In this document: one piece after another, positions 1-8,701 of the stretch
Position numbering within the stretch: the first letter of the stretch is position 1
Layout of the letters: every line of letters starts with the position of its first letter
Assembly: GCF_006974105.1 (NCBI RefSeq)
Contig: NZ_CP036282.1
Location: forward strand, 3,472,001-3,536,000
From: Rhodoferax aquaticus
GTDB lineage: Bacteria > Pseudomonadota > Gammaproteobacteria > Burkholderiales > Burkholderiaceae_C
DNA length: 64,000 nt
Direction: 5' to 3'
Notes under the pieces: model-generated
The model's input: only the letters and a program-made list of their open reading frames with translations
Told to the model about the DNA's origin: nothing
The model's database searches: none
Program-made: the position numbers and the translations under genes

Positions 1-732
1 AAAATCATCGACCAGCACCACTTCACGCTCCCGCGCAGCCAATTGCCCTAGCTGCAGGTCTTGCGCCATTTCACGTTTCTCGCGGTAAGACTCCAGTCTG
101 CGGTCCACCCAGCCGCCAATGCGCTCAGCGACGTGCATCCAAGAAAACCCAAATGCCAAGCCTGCTCCAACGACTCCCAGCAGGATGGCGACCAAGCCAG
201 ACCAGCCAAAGCCCAACCAATGCACGCTCTGGCTGCCCGTGAGGTAGCCCAGCGCACCACCACTGTGCCCTGGCAAACGAGCTTCCCAGCTGTACAAGCG
301 TGACCACTCCAAGGAGGTACTGGCATAGATCAGCAATACGCAGCCTATCCAAAACGCTGTTTTGGTGTTCCAAATGCGCACATCGGCAGGCTCTGGCCCC
401 AAGGCATCACCGCGCAGCCGCTGGGCCAACAAAGACAACCACAGGCGTATGCACACTGCCACACACCACCACACGGAGAACCCCAACCAAAAGTAGCTGG
501 TATCCGCCACATAGGCCCCAAAACGCCCAAGGCGGTTGGCCAATGGCAAGCCGGAGCCCGTGGTGGACCATGCTGCATCGTGCGGGGAGTAGCTCAGCAA
601 AGCGACGAGCCAAGCCAACAAGAGCACAGCGCCTAGGACAATTCCGACCTCAGTGGCGAAGCGGCCCAACCCGGTTTGCGCTTTGCGAACGGGGGTCGGC
701 GGACTATGTAGGGTGTGTAGCGAGTAAGTCAT
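1..732 (-). CDS. ftsK: DNA translocase FtsK, N-terminal part (cut by window edge)
   Basis: Only the first 244 residues are inside the window; the DNA-pumping motor lies beyond base 1. FtsK sits at the division septum, moves chromosome ends and activates XerCD recombination. Visible: an ATG at 732 and a membrane domain with four hydrophobic helices at about residues 28-48, 78-103, 124-140 and 170-198. A SYSPHDAAW motif follows helix 1, typical of the FtsK N-terminal domain. A charged linker (about 205-240) then begins. The frame is open across the edge. The gene runs away from the Crp/Fnr gene, which ends at 817 on the same strand. Family assignment rests on the membrane domain alone. Confidence 0.85.
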   Translation of the reverse strand, partial: MTYSLHTLHSPPTPVRKAQTGLGRFATEVGIVLGAVLLLAWLVALLSYSPHDAAWSTTGSGLPLANRLGRFGAYVADTSYFWLGFSVWWCVAVCIRLWLSLLAQRLRGDALGPEPADVRIWNTKTAFWIGCVLLIYASTSLEWSRLYSWEARLPGHSGGALGYLTGSQSVHWLGFGWSGLVAILLGVVGAGLAFGFSWMHVAERIGGWVDRRLESYREKREMAQDLQLGQLAAREREVVLVDDF

Positions 733-816
733 GTTGCAAAGGCAGCCTTCATGCCATACGGCGTCGGCGATAGGCGTAAGAATTCAAATCTAAGCAGAGG
801 CGCTTGCGCCGTCGCT

Positions 817-1494
817 TTATCGGGGCCTGGAGCGACGCTCCACCACCCGCAGGGCCCCGGTGTCAAGCGTGTGAATGAAGCCTTGTTCTTCAAACGACTT
901 CATGACGCGGCTGACCATTTCTCGCGATGCGCCTACCGACTTGGCGATATCTTGGCGGGTAATTTTGTCAGGCGTGAGACGCGCCCCACTGGCGTCAGTC
1001 ACTACAGCTGCGTCCAGCAGCAAATTGGCCACCCGCGCATGGACATCGAGCAGAGCTAAGGAGGCAATTTTTTGCCCGGCGCTTCGCAAGCGCTGCACCA
1101 GGCTGCGCATGATGGCGTCATTGATGGCGAAGTTGGCCGCCAAACAGCGGGAGAACGCGTCACGCGCGAGAATCAAAACATCACTTTGCAACTCGGCGAC
1201 CACGCTGGCGCTGTGCGGTTCGTCATCAATCAGACTCATCTCGCCAATGCAGTCACCCACACGCAGGGTGGCCAAGATCACTTCTTTGCCTTGGTTGTCG
1301 GCCATGACCACCCGGGCCCGGCCTGCTAGCAGTATGTACAGCGAATCGCTCACCTTGCCCTGCTCCACCACGTTCTCGCCTCGCTTGTACCGGCGCTTGA
1401 CCACCGCACCAGCCAAAAACCCGGCTTGCTCGGTCGTCAGCGTAGCGAACAAGGGGACACGGCGGATTAAATCCAGGTTACTCAGCATTGACAT
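817..1494 (-). CDS. Crp/Fnr-family transcriptional regulator
   Basis: A 225-residue regulator with an N-terminal cyclic-nucleotide-binding-type beta-roll (GDCIGEMSLIDDEPHSA is the phosphate-binding-cassette-like stretch) and a C-terminal winged helix (ITRQDIAKSVGASREMVSRV is the recognition helix-turn-helix). It has no N-terminal cysteine cluster like that of FNR, so an oxygen-sensing Fe-S cluster is unlikely. The frame stays open upstream to 1608, but family N-termini begin near MSMLSNLDLI, so ATG at 1494 is chosen; ATG at 1488 is an alternative. It is divergent from trxB across 173 bp and may share control of that region. The effector is not predictable from sequence. Confidence 0.88.
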   Translation of the reverse strand: MSMLSNLDLIRRVPLFATLTTEQAGFLAGAVVKRRYKRGENVVEQGKVSDSLYILLAGRARVVMADNQGKEVILATLRVGDCIGEMSLIDDEPHSASVVAELQSDVLILARDAFSRCLAANFAINDAIMRSLVQRLRSAGQKIASLALLDVHARVANLLLDAAVVTDASGARLTPDKITRQDIAKSVGASREMVSRVMKSFEEQGFIHTLDTGALRVVERRSRPR

Positions 1495-1637
1495 TCGTTG
1501 GCCCCAGAGATGAGTCAGGGAGGTTTTCTTACAATAAACGGGTTCGTGCGCAGCGCAGTTTACCGACAAGCCAAGCCCTTGGACTTGAAATCGCCCCCGC
1601 TGGCTCAAGCTGCATTGTGTCCGTTTTTATTTCTTGA

Positions 1638-2621
<984 letters not shown>

Positions 2622-2647
2622 AGGGCTGGGATTTGCTACAAATTAGT

Positions 2648-2653
2648 TATAAT
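2648..2653 (+). promoter_or_regulatory. Candidate -10 box for rpmB-rpmG
   Basis: A perfect TATAAT lies in the trxB-rpmB gap, 164 bases before the rpmB start. No good -35 lies 16-18 bases upstream (the matching position reads GCTGGG), so the call is tentative. If used, it gives a leader of about 155 nt, long enough for post-transcriptional control of the ribosomal-protein mRNA. Confidence 0.35.
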
Positions 2654-2817
2654 CGCAGGCTTTGCTGAACTAGGCCATCTCGGTTTTAGGCGCAGCATGG
2701 GGTTACCGCCACCCTTTTCTAATGGCGAGGTGAGGCCTGAGCGAAGGCTGCGCAGCTTGGCATCAAGCGCTGTGCGGCAAAGTGCAAGGGCCGTTAATAA
2801 TGTATCGGAGTGTCCTC

Positions 2818-3051
2818 ATGGCACGCGTATGTGAAGTCACGGGCAAAGGCCCCATGGTCGGAAACAATGTTTCCCACGCCAACAACAAAACCAAGCGCCG
2901 GTTCCTGCCGAACCTGCAATACCGCCGTTTCTGGGTCGAGTCTGAAAACCGCTGGGTTCGCCTGCGTATTTCTAACGCCGGCTTGCGTCTGATCGACAAG
3001 AACGGTATTGATTCTGTGCTCGCAGACCTGCGTGCACGTGGCCAAGCTTAA
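2818..3051 (+). CDS. rpmB: 50S ribosomal protein bL28
   Basis: A 77-residue basic protein of the large ribosomal subunit. The opening [20 protein letters not shown] and the following [11 protein letters not shown] match bL28 closely. The ATG at 2818 follows a GGAG about 6 bases upstream. The frame extends 12 codons further upstream, but those do not match the family. rpmG follows 11 bases later, the usual rpmB-rpmG pair, and a shared terminator lies downstream. Confidence 0.97.
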   Translation: MARVCEVTGKGPMVGNNVSHANNKTKRRFLPNLQYRRFWVESENRWVRLRISNAGLRLIDKNGIDSVLADLRARGQA

Positions 3052-3062
3052 GGAGTAGCACC

Positions 3063-3233
3063 ATGGCAACCAAAGGCGGACGCGAAAAAATCAAGCTGGC
3101 ATCTACTGCTGGCACCGGTCACTTCTACACGACTGACAAGAACAAGAAAACCATGCCCGAGAAAATGCTGATCAAGAAATTTGATCCAGTGGCTCGCAAG
3201 CATGTGGAATACAAAGAAATGAAGCTGAAGTAA
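3063..3233 (+). CDS. rpmG: 50S ribosomal protein bL33
   Basis: A 56-residue protein of the large subunit, starting [20 protein letters not shown] and ending KEMKLK. The ATG at 3063 follows AAGGAG by 6 bases. It contains no cysteine, so it is the zinc-independent (C-minus) form of bL33. It is the second gene of the rpmB-rpmG operon and is followed 18 bases later by a strong intrinsic terminator. Confidence 0.96.
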   Translation: MATKGGREKIKLASTAGTGHFYTTDKNKKTMPEKMLIKKFDPVARKHVEYKEMKLK

Positions 3234-3251
3234 TTCAAGCCTCACGACTTT

Positions 3252-3278
3252 AAAAAACCCGCCTAGTGCGGGTTTTTT
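3252..3278 (+). terminator. Intrinsic terminator after rpmG
   Basis: Perfect 11-bp stem (AAAAAACCCGC at 3252-3262 pairing with GCGGGTTTTTT at 3268-3278), a 5-base loop, and a run of six T. It lies 18 bases past the rpmG stop. The A-run on the other side means it could also act in the reverse direction. Confidence 0.88.
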
Positions 3279-3324
3279 ATTGCCTACATGTTCTTGGAGA
3301 TGGCTCTTTGCGCGGGCGGATGGA

Positions 3325-3398
3325 CGGGAACGCACATTGTGCTTCGTGTCCCCCGGGCTTCGCCCTCCTCCTTTACCTCCGCACAACGCACATTCCCG
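3325..3398. repeat. REP-like hairpin, left copy
   Basis: Outer stem CGGGAACGCACATTGTGC (3325-3342) pairs at 14 of 18 positions with 3381-3398. It encloses a core (3345-3378) that begins CGTGTCCCCCGG, contains a small GGGC-TTC-GCCC hairpin and ends TCCTCCTTTACCT. The same core occurs in inverted orientation at 3491-3526. The gap 3279-3645 has no credible gene; it holds this pair and the terminator of the desaturase gene. Confidence 0.6.
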
Positions 3399-3465
3399 CC
3401 CCTCCGCCGGACCTAACCGCGCCCAACACGTGTCTAAGACACTGCGCTCACCCTAGCGCTCTCCA

Positions 3466-3551
3466 GGTGGCTTGGGTGTTTTGCACCGGAAGGTAAAGGA
3501 GGAGGCCCGCAGGGCCGGGGGACACGTACGGGGCAAAGCGCCCAAGCCACC
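3466..3551. repeat. REP-like hairpin, right copy
   Basis: Outer stem 3466-3490 (GGTGGCTTGGGTGTTTTGC...) pairs at about 20 of 25 positions with 3527-3551. The core at 3491-3526 is the inverted copy of 3345-3378: the first 12 and last 13 bases are identical, while the centre is a different small hairpin (GGCCC-TGC-GGGCC). The outer stem differs in sequence from that of the left copy yet still pairs. Confidence 0.6.
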
Positions 3552-3600
3552 GTGCAACAAAAGGGAAACCCCTTTGTGTCGACGGAAATCGCGGCAATAA

Positions 3601-3624
3601 AAAAACCCGCACAAGGCGGGTTTT
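3601..3624 (-). terminator. Intrinsic terminator after the desaturase gene
   Basis: Stem AAAACCCGC (3602-3610) pairs with GCGGGTTTT (3616-3624) around the loop ACAAG. On the minus strand the stem is followed by a run of T from the upstream A-tract. It lies 21 bases beyond the desaturase stop, facing the rpmG terminator, with the REP-like pair between them. Confidence 0.75.
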
Positions 3625-3645
3625 ACAAGTACGCCAAAACTGCAC

Positions 3646-4860
3646 TTAAACCCGTGCCGCCCGCAAACGCAAGGAAAAGTCGCGCAACGCTGAGATGCCA
3701 CTTTCTTCCGCGCGGTGGCACCAGGCTTGAAGCTCATGGGCGAGTTGTTCGCGGGAAACGCTGGTGTTGAGCCACATTTGGCGCAATTCTTCGCGCATGG
3801 TCACCATTTTGTCCAACACCGGGGAAGCCGCCCTGGCCTTAGCCAAATACGCGACAACCGTTGCCGGTACCTTTTCAGTGTCGCGGTGCATCCAACGCTT
3901 GGCTGCCTTGATCACAGCAGCGTCGGCACTGCGTAGCTTCATGGCTTCAAACTCGGTATGCGCCGCCTCACGCACGCCCTTGGCATAGGTTGCCATGATT
4001 TCGTAGCGGTTGGCAATCAAGGCTTCTAGGGTCTTTTCGTCGGCTACGCGGCGAATACTTCCAAACGCGGCTTTGGGCGGCGTCTTTTTGACGGTGGCAA
4101 GGCCGACCATTTGCATAAGACTGATGTACATCCAGCCAATGTCAAACTCATACGGCTTGACCGATAGCTTGGCAGATGTGGGGTAAGTGTGGTGGTTGTT
4201 GTGCAACTCTTCACCGGCAATCAAAATGCCCCAGGGCGAGATATTGGTGCTGGCGTCAGGCGCTTCAAAGTTGCGGTAGCCCCAATAGTGCGCCGCACCA
4301 TTGATGATGCCTGCCGCCATGATGGGCGTCCACGCCATTTGTACCGCCCACACGCTTAAACCTGCAGCGCCAAACAATGTCAGGTCAATGATGAGCATGA
4401 GCCCCACGCCTTGCCAAGAAAAGCGGGTGTACAGGTTTTTTTCGATCCAGTCGTTGGGCGTGCCATGGCCAAAACGCGCCAAGGTATCTTGGTTCTTAGA
4501 CTCCGTGCGGTACAGCTCCGCTCCTTGCAGCAATACCTTTTTGATGCCGTGCACATGCGGGCTATGTGGGTCTTCGGCTTGCTCACACTTGGCGTGGTGC
4601 TTGCGGTGGATCGCAGCCCATTCTTTGGTGACTTGGCCTGTCGTCAACCACAACCAAAATCGGAAAAAGTGAGAAGCAATGGGATGTAAATCCAAAGATC
4701 GGTGCGCTTGGTGACGGTGTAAAAACACGGTCACGCTGATCATGGTGATGTGGGTGAGTACCAAGGTAAAGGCAATGATTTGCCACCACGCCAAGTCCCA
4801 CATACCATGTGCAAACCATTCAATGGCTGCATTCACAATTGCCCAGTCCGTCATCTGCAT
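3646..4860 (-). CDS. Fatty acid (delta-9) desaturase
   Basis: A 404-residue integral membrane di-iron desaturase that would introduce a double bond into saturated acyl chains and adjust membrane fluidity. The three histidine boxes are present: HRHQAH (48-53), HRKHH (85-89) and HNNHH (220-224). Hydrophobic segments lie at about 24-46, 62-75 and 151-190. The C-terminal 130 residues after the last box are longer and more charged than in minimal desaturases. ATG at 4860 or 4854 are both possible. The gene stands alone, with a terminator downstream. Whether the substrate is acyl-CoA or acyl-lipid cannot be told. Confidence 0.9.
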   Translation of the reverse strand: MQMTDWAIVNAAIEWFAHGMWDLAWWQIIAFTLVLTHITMISVTVFLHRHQAHRSLDLHPIASHFFRFWLWLTTGQVTKEWAAIHRKHHAKCEQAEDPHSPHVHGIKKVLLQGAELYRTESKNQDTLARFGHGTPNDWIEKNLYTRFSWQGVGLMLIIDLTLFGAAGLSVWAVQMAWTPIMAAGIINGAAHYWGYRNFEAPDASTNISPWGILIAGEELHNNHHTYPTSAKLSVKPYEFDIGWMYISLMQMVGLATVKKTPPKAAFGSIRRVADEKTLEALIANRYEIMATYAKGVREAAHTEFEAMKLRSADAAVIKAAKRWMHRDTEKVPATVVAYLAKARAASPVLDKMVTMREELRQMWLNTSVSREQLAHELQAWCHRAEESGISALRDFSLRLRAARV

Positions 4861-4948
4861 AGTCTGCTCACACTCTCAACGAGATTTAGTTGTGTTGTCA
4901 TCCCAATGGCTGCCTAGCCGCTTGGTGCTTAGCCCACGATTTTAGGGT

Positions 4949-6220
4949 TTACTTCTTTTGCCACACCGCTGCGAAAAAGCCGTCGGTGGCATGGCGGTGC
5001 GGCCACAAGCGCAAATAGGCTTGGCCGTCTTCGCCCCCCGCACACAAGGTGGCTGCGTTTTCGACTTTCAGCTCAGTCAAAACTTGCCCCACCGGCAGTG
5101 CCACAAAGTCCGGGTTGGCTTCAGAAAACGCTTTGGCAATGTCTTCGTTTTCTTGCGGCAAGACACTGCAGGTGGCGTAGACCAAGCGCCCACCGGATTT
5201 GAGCATTTTGGAAGCGCTTTGCAAAATGGCAGTTTGCTTCGCAGCCATTTCCGCAACACCTTCCAAGCTTTGACGCCACTTGAGATCAGGGTTGCGGCGC
5301 AAGGTGCCCATGCCGGTGCAGGGTGCGTCCACCAACACGCGGTCAATTTTTCCGGAGAGGCGTTTCACACGGTCATCACGCTCGTGGGCGATGGCCGCAG
5401 GGTGCACATTGGACAAGCCGCTGCGCGCTTGGCGGGGCTTGAACGAATCCAGACGGCCGGCAGACGTATCAAACGCGTACAAGCGCCCAGTGCTGCGCAT
5501 CGCGGCACCAATCGCCAGCGTTTTACCGCCCGCGCCAGCGCAAAAGTCCACGACCATCTCACTGCGCTTGGCGTCCAACAGCATCGCCAAAAGCTGGGAG
5601 CCTTCGTCTTGCACTTCAAACTCGCCGCGCATAAAGGCTTCGGTTTTGTTCAGAGCGGGCTTGCCTGCAATGCGCAAGCCCCAAGGGGAATACGGCGTGG
5701 GCACCGCCTTGATACCGAGGGCTGCCAAACTTTTTTGAACATCCGCGCGCTTGGCTTTGAAGTCGTTCACGCGCAAATCCAGTCCAGCGCCTTGGTTAAA
5801 GCTCTCGACCAAGGGCCAAAATTCGGCACCTAGCTGGTCTTTCAACGGCTGCACCAACCACTCTGGCAAGTTGTGGCGATGGCGCTCCATCAGGTCTTTA
5901 GGGTCTACCTTTTGGCAGGCGTCCAGCCAGTTTTTCTCTTGGTCGGTCAGGGCGCTGCGCAAAAAGTCATCAGGGCCGTAAAAGCCCAGAATGGCCATTC
6001 GACGTTCTTTGGGTCCGCTGCCCGAGGGCGCCAAGTGGTCGAACAGCTGCTTTTTGCGCAAAACGGTGTACACCGTTTCGGCCATGGTGGCACGTTCGCG
6101 CGGCCCAAGGCCTCGGTGGTCACGGAAAAAGCGCGACACAATGGCGTCGGCGGGGTGGTCGAATTTTAAAGTCAGCCTGACCAACTCGGAACAGGCTTCT
6201 AACAGGGCTTTTGGATGCAT
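4949..6220 (-). CDS. RsmB/NOP-family RNA m5C methyltransferase
   Basis: A 423-residue SAM-dependent enzyme predicted to methylate cytosine C5 in RNA. The SAM-binding VVDFCAGAGGKT, the catalytic PCTG within VDAPCTGMGTLRRNPD, and the second cysteine in YATCSVLPQEN are all present, so both cysteines of the RsmB/NOP2 mechanism are intact. The N-terminal third is helical and only loosely resembles the NusB-like domain of RsmB. It lies outside the usual fmt-rsmB context, so a paralogue is more likely than RsmB itself. The ATG at 6220 has little Shine-Dalgarno sequence. It is divergent from the DUF1653 gene by 16 bp. Confidence 0.86.
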   Translation of the reverse strand: MHPKALLEACSELVRLTLKFDHPADAIVSRFFRDHRGLGPRERATMAETVYTVLRKKQLFDHLAPSGSGPKERRMAILGFYGPDDFLRSALTDQEKNWLDACQKVDPKDLMERHRHNLPEWLVQPLKDQLGAEFWPLVESFNQGAGLDLRVNDFKAKRADVQKSLAALGIKAVPTPYSPWGLRIAGKPALNKTEAFMRGEFEVQDEGSQLLAMLLDAKRSEMVVDFCAGAGGKTLAIGAAMRSTGRLYAFDTSAGRLDSFKPRQARSGLSNVHPAAIAHERDDRVKRLSGKIDRVLVDAPCTGMGTLRRNPDLKWRQSLEGVAEMAAKQTAILQSASKMLKSGGRLVYATCSVLPQENEDIAKAFSEANPDFVALPVGQVLTELKVENAATLCAGGEDGQAYLRLWPHRHATDGFFAAVWQKK

Positions 6221-6236
6221 AAGCTAGGATTGTCCC

Positions 6237-6476
6237 ATGAGTGACGAAATTCTCCCAACGCTAATCCGCACACCGCCCGGCTTGTACCGCCATTACAAAG
6301 GCATGCGTTACGAAGTGATAGACACTGTGCGCCACAGCGAAACGCTGGAGCCCATGACCTTGTACCGTGCCCTGTATGGCGACCATGGCCTGTGGGTGCG
6401 CCCGGCGGCCATGTTTGAAGAAATGGTCAACATTGACGGGGTAGTGCAACCGCGCTTCACAAAAGTTACTGAGTAA
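6237..6476 (+). CDS. DUF1653-family small protein
   Basis: A 79-residue protein with the DUF1653 pattern: a GLYRHYKGMRYEVIDTVRHS opening, then TLYRALYGDHGLWVRP and a C-terminal F-EEMV segment. Members are small single-domain proteins of unknown function. AGGA precedes the ATG by 8 bases. It is divergent from the RNA methyltransferase by 16 bp. A copy of the short interspersed repeat begins 5 bases after its stop. Confidence 0.85.
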   Translation: MSDEILPTLIRTPPGLYRHYKGMRYEVIDTVRHSETLEPMTLYRALYGDHGLWVRPAAMFEEMVNIDGVVQPRFTKVTE

Positions 6477-6480
6477 TTTG

Positions 6481-6531
6481 GCCACTAGCGCTCATAGACA
6501 TTGCGCAAGCAGCTATTTAAACAATAGCAAC
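6481..6531 (+). repeat. Short interspersed repeat, copy A
   Basis: About 50 bases opening GCCACTAGCGCTCAT, with a central GCGCAAGCAGCTA and ending ATAGCAAC. It fills the gap between the convergent DUF1653 and histidine kinase genes. Closely similar to the copy at 9739-9789. Confidence 0.65.
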
Positions 6532-6548
6532 ATTACCACCCAGCACCA

Positions 6549-7742
6549 TCAAGGCGCAGCCGTATAAGGCAGGGTGATACATGCAGCCAAGCCCCCATCC
6601 GGGTGATTGCGCAGCACGATGGTGCCTCCATGCCTGCGCGCCACATCATGGGTGGTGGCAAGCCCAAGCCCCACGCCGCCGCTGTTGCGGTTGCGTGAAC
6701 CCTCTAGCCGATAAAACGGCGCCAGCACGCGCTCCTGCTCTGTTTCTGGGATGCCGGGGCCGTCATCGCGCACGGTGATGCGCAACACGCCGCTCTGCTC
6801 CTCCATGCCGATGCGGGCACGCTGGCCGTAACGCACCGCGTTTTCCACCACATTGCTGATGCAGCGGCGCATGGCAGAGGGCTGGACCCGCATGGGCGTG
6901 ACCGATACGCTGGGCAGCAGCTGCACGTCTTGCCCGCAGTCTTGGCAATCGTGCGCAATGCTGCGGACCAAGGAGTCCATGTCAAGCAGCACGCGGGCTT
7001 CGGCGTCGGCTGCACCGCGCAAATAGTCGAGCGTGGTGCGGATCATGTCATCCATCTCGGCAATGTCTTGGCCAAAGCGCTCGCGCTCTTGGCTGCTGCG
7101 CAAGCCCTGTGCGCGCAGGGCCAGCCGTGTGAGCGGAGTGCGCAGGTCATGCGACACCGCCGCCACAAACTGGTCGCGCTGCGCTAGTTGCTCACAAATG
7201 CGCAGCTGCATGTGGTTGAACACGCGCGTGGCTTCCACGCACTCTTTGGGGCCTTGTTCGGGCAAGGGCGCTCGGTAAATGTTGTGCCCCAACTCCTGCG
7301 CAGCACCCGCCAAGCTGCGTATAGGCTGCGATAGCCAACGTGCCCCCACCCAGGCGGCCAACATCAAAGCGCCTAGGCGTATGCCAATGTCTAGCAGCAA
7401 ACCCATCTGCAAACCTGGCGGTGGCGGTGGGTGCCCTGCTTGAGCCCACGGAGGTGACCCGTTTGGCGATGGAGGCATCGCCATATCCGCCACTCCCGCC
7501 ACAGGAACAGGCAACATCACGGGCGGCGGACCCAAGGGCCTAGGCATCAGCTCAAACACCAGTGTCAGCGCCAGCACATGGCTGCTGATCACCGCCACCA
7601 TGAGTAAAAGGGCCAGGCGGCCAAACAGGCTTTGCGGCACCAACACACCCAGGCAACGCCGCCACAGTGCACTGACGGCGGTGCGACTGCGCGGCGCCGC
7701 GCGGTCTGGGGCGTGCCACACCGGTGTGCTCATGTGCGCCAT
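6549..7742 (-). CDS. Sensor histidine kinase, EnvZ-like architecture
   Basis: A 397-residue membrane sensor. Transmembrane helices at about 41-63 and 113-133 flank a short periplasmic loop that is extremely proline-rich (about 67-110). A HAMP-like linker follows, then the H-box with His198 (AVSHDLRTPLTR), the N-box NVVENAVRYG, and the G-boxes DDGPGIPE and GGVGLGLAT. ATG at 7742 has AAGGG 8 bases upstream and overlaps the regulator gene by 13 bp. ATG at 7733 would give an ATGA overlap. It is the second gene of the pair and phosphorylates the upstream regulator by inference. The small proline-rich loop offers no obvious ligand pocket. Confidence 0.93.
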   Translation of the reverse strand: MAHMSTPVWHAPDRAAPRSRTAVSALWRRCLGVLVPQSLFGRLALLLMVAVISSHVLALTLVFELMPRPLGPPPVMLPVPVAGVADMAMPPSPNGSPPWAQAGHPPPPPGLQMGLLLDIGIRLGALMLAAWVGARWLSQPIRSLAGAAQELGHNIYRAPLPEQGPKECVEATRVFNHMQLRICEQLAQRDQFVAAVSHDLRTPLTRLALRAQGLRSSQERERFGQDIAEMDDMIRTTLDYLRGAADAEARVLLDMDSLVRSIAHDCQDCGQDVQLLPSVSVTPMRVQPSAMRRCISNVVENAVRYGQRARIGMEEQSGVLRITVRDDGPGIPETEQERVLAPFYRLEGSRNRNSGGVGLGLATTHDVARRHGGTIVLRNHPDGGLAACITLPYTAAP

Positions 7743-8476
7743 AGCGAACGCCCTTGCACCGACTGCACGTTGAACATATAGCCCGCGCCACGCACGGTTT
7801 TGATCATGTGGGACTCCTCAGGACCATCGGCCAGTTTTTGGCGCAAGCGAGAGACCAGCAAGTCGATGCTGCGCTCAAACGCATCCATGGCGCGGCCCCG
7901 GGCTTGCTCCATGAGTTGGTCACGGCTGAACAAGCGCCGTGGCGTTTGCAAAAACGTGTTCAGCAAGCGGAACTCCGCATTGGACAGCGCCACCACCAGC
8001 CCCGTGGGGGAGCGCAAACACCTGTCATCCCGGTGCAGCTCCCATCCATCAAAACACACCACATCGCTGCGTGCGGGGTTGGTCGCACTGGTGCCGTCTT
8101 GCGCGCCTGACGCCCGGCGCAGCACGGTGTGAATGCGCGCGACCAGCTCGCGTGGCTCAAAGGGTTTGCTCACATAGTCGTCGGCACCATTTTCCAAGCC
8201 CATGATGCGGTCATACGTGCTGGAGCGTGCAGTGAGCATGATGACTGGCAGAGCGGAGCGCTGGCGAATTTGGCGCGATAGCTCCAAGCCGTCCACCCCT
8301 GGGAGCATCACGTCCAGCACCACCAAATCCATGTTGTGCAAGGCCAGTTGCTCCCACATGGCATGGCTGTCGTGCGCAGTGTGGGTAACGAAGTTAAAGC
8401 GCGCCAAGTAGTCGCTCAGCAGCGACGTGATGTCTGCGTCGTCGTCAACAATGAGGATGTGGGTGGGTGGCGTCAT
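7730..8476 (-). CDS. OmpR-family response regulator
   Basis: A 248-residue two-domain regulator. The receiver domain has the acidic cluster at residues 11-13 (VDDD) and phosphoacceptor Asp55 (VVLDVMLPG). The C-terminal winged helix contains LSNAEFRLLNTFLQTPRRLF and ends with VRGAGYMF, typical of OmpR/PhoB. The start MTPPTHILIV at 8476 is chosen because the family begins at this point; the frame is open 14 codons further. It is co-transcribed with the overlapping kinase gene and divergent from the EF-hand gene, with a tandem repeat in the intervening region. Confidence 0.95.
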   Translation of the reverse strand: MTPPTHILIVDDDADITSLLSDYLARFNFVTHTAHDSHAMWEQLALHNMDLVVLDVMLPGVDGLELSRQIRQRSALPVIMLTARSSTYDRIMGLENGADDYVSKPFEPRELVARIHTVLRRASGAQDGTSATNPARSDVVCFDGWELHRDDRCLRSPTGLVVALSNAEFRLLNTFLQTPRRLFSRDQLMEQARGRAMDAFERSIDLLVSRLRQKLADGPEESHMIKTVRGAGYMFNVQSVQGRSLWRT

Positions 8477-8571
8477 GGCAAGGCTTTGGCATGGAACTGA
8501 GTCTAGGGTTGCCCGCACCGTGCCCTCGCTTGGAAATACGGCTGCTTTTCCCCCTTTTATTGCGCTTTAGT

Positions 8572-8595
8572 TCGGGCTTTGTATCGGGCTTGGTA
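8572..8595. promoter_or_regulatory. Tandem direct repeat, candidate OmpR-type binding site
   Basis: Two adjacent 12-bp units, TCGGGCTTTGTA (8572-8583) and TCGGGCTTGGTA (8584-8595), differ at one position. OmpR/PhoB regulators typically bind head-to-tail repeats of about 10-11 bp, so this is a plausible target. The same bases also form an inverted repeat, GCTTTGTA (8576-8583) and TACAAAGC (8594-8601). It lies between the regulator and the EF-hand gene. Confidence 0.45.
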
Positions 8596-8701
8596 CAAAG
8601 CAGACAAACCAGCGTTACGTTGCCCTTCAAGAATGGACACGTCGCCTTATGCCGCATGGGCCAAGGGTGACATTCATCACCCACCTTGAAAGGAAACGAG
8701 C

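Noticed and set aside
2654..2817. A riboswitch or leader peptide before rpmB
   Set aside because: No known aptamer core or strong attenuator was recognised. Only the -10 candidate is reported.
3266..3770. Several open frames in the rpmG-desaturase gap
   Set aside because: They run through the terminators and REP-like hairpins and show no family signal.
4949..6220. Assigning the RNA methyltransferase as RsmB
   Set aside because: Context lacks fmt/def/trkA and the N-terminal domain is only weakly NusB-like; kept as family-level.
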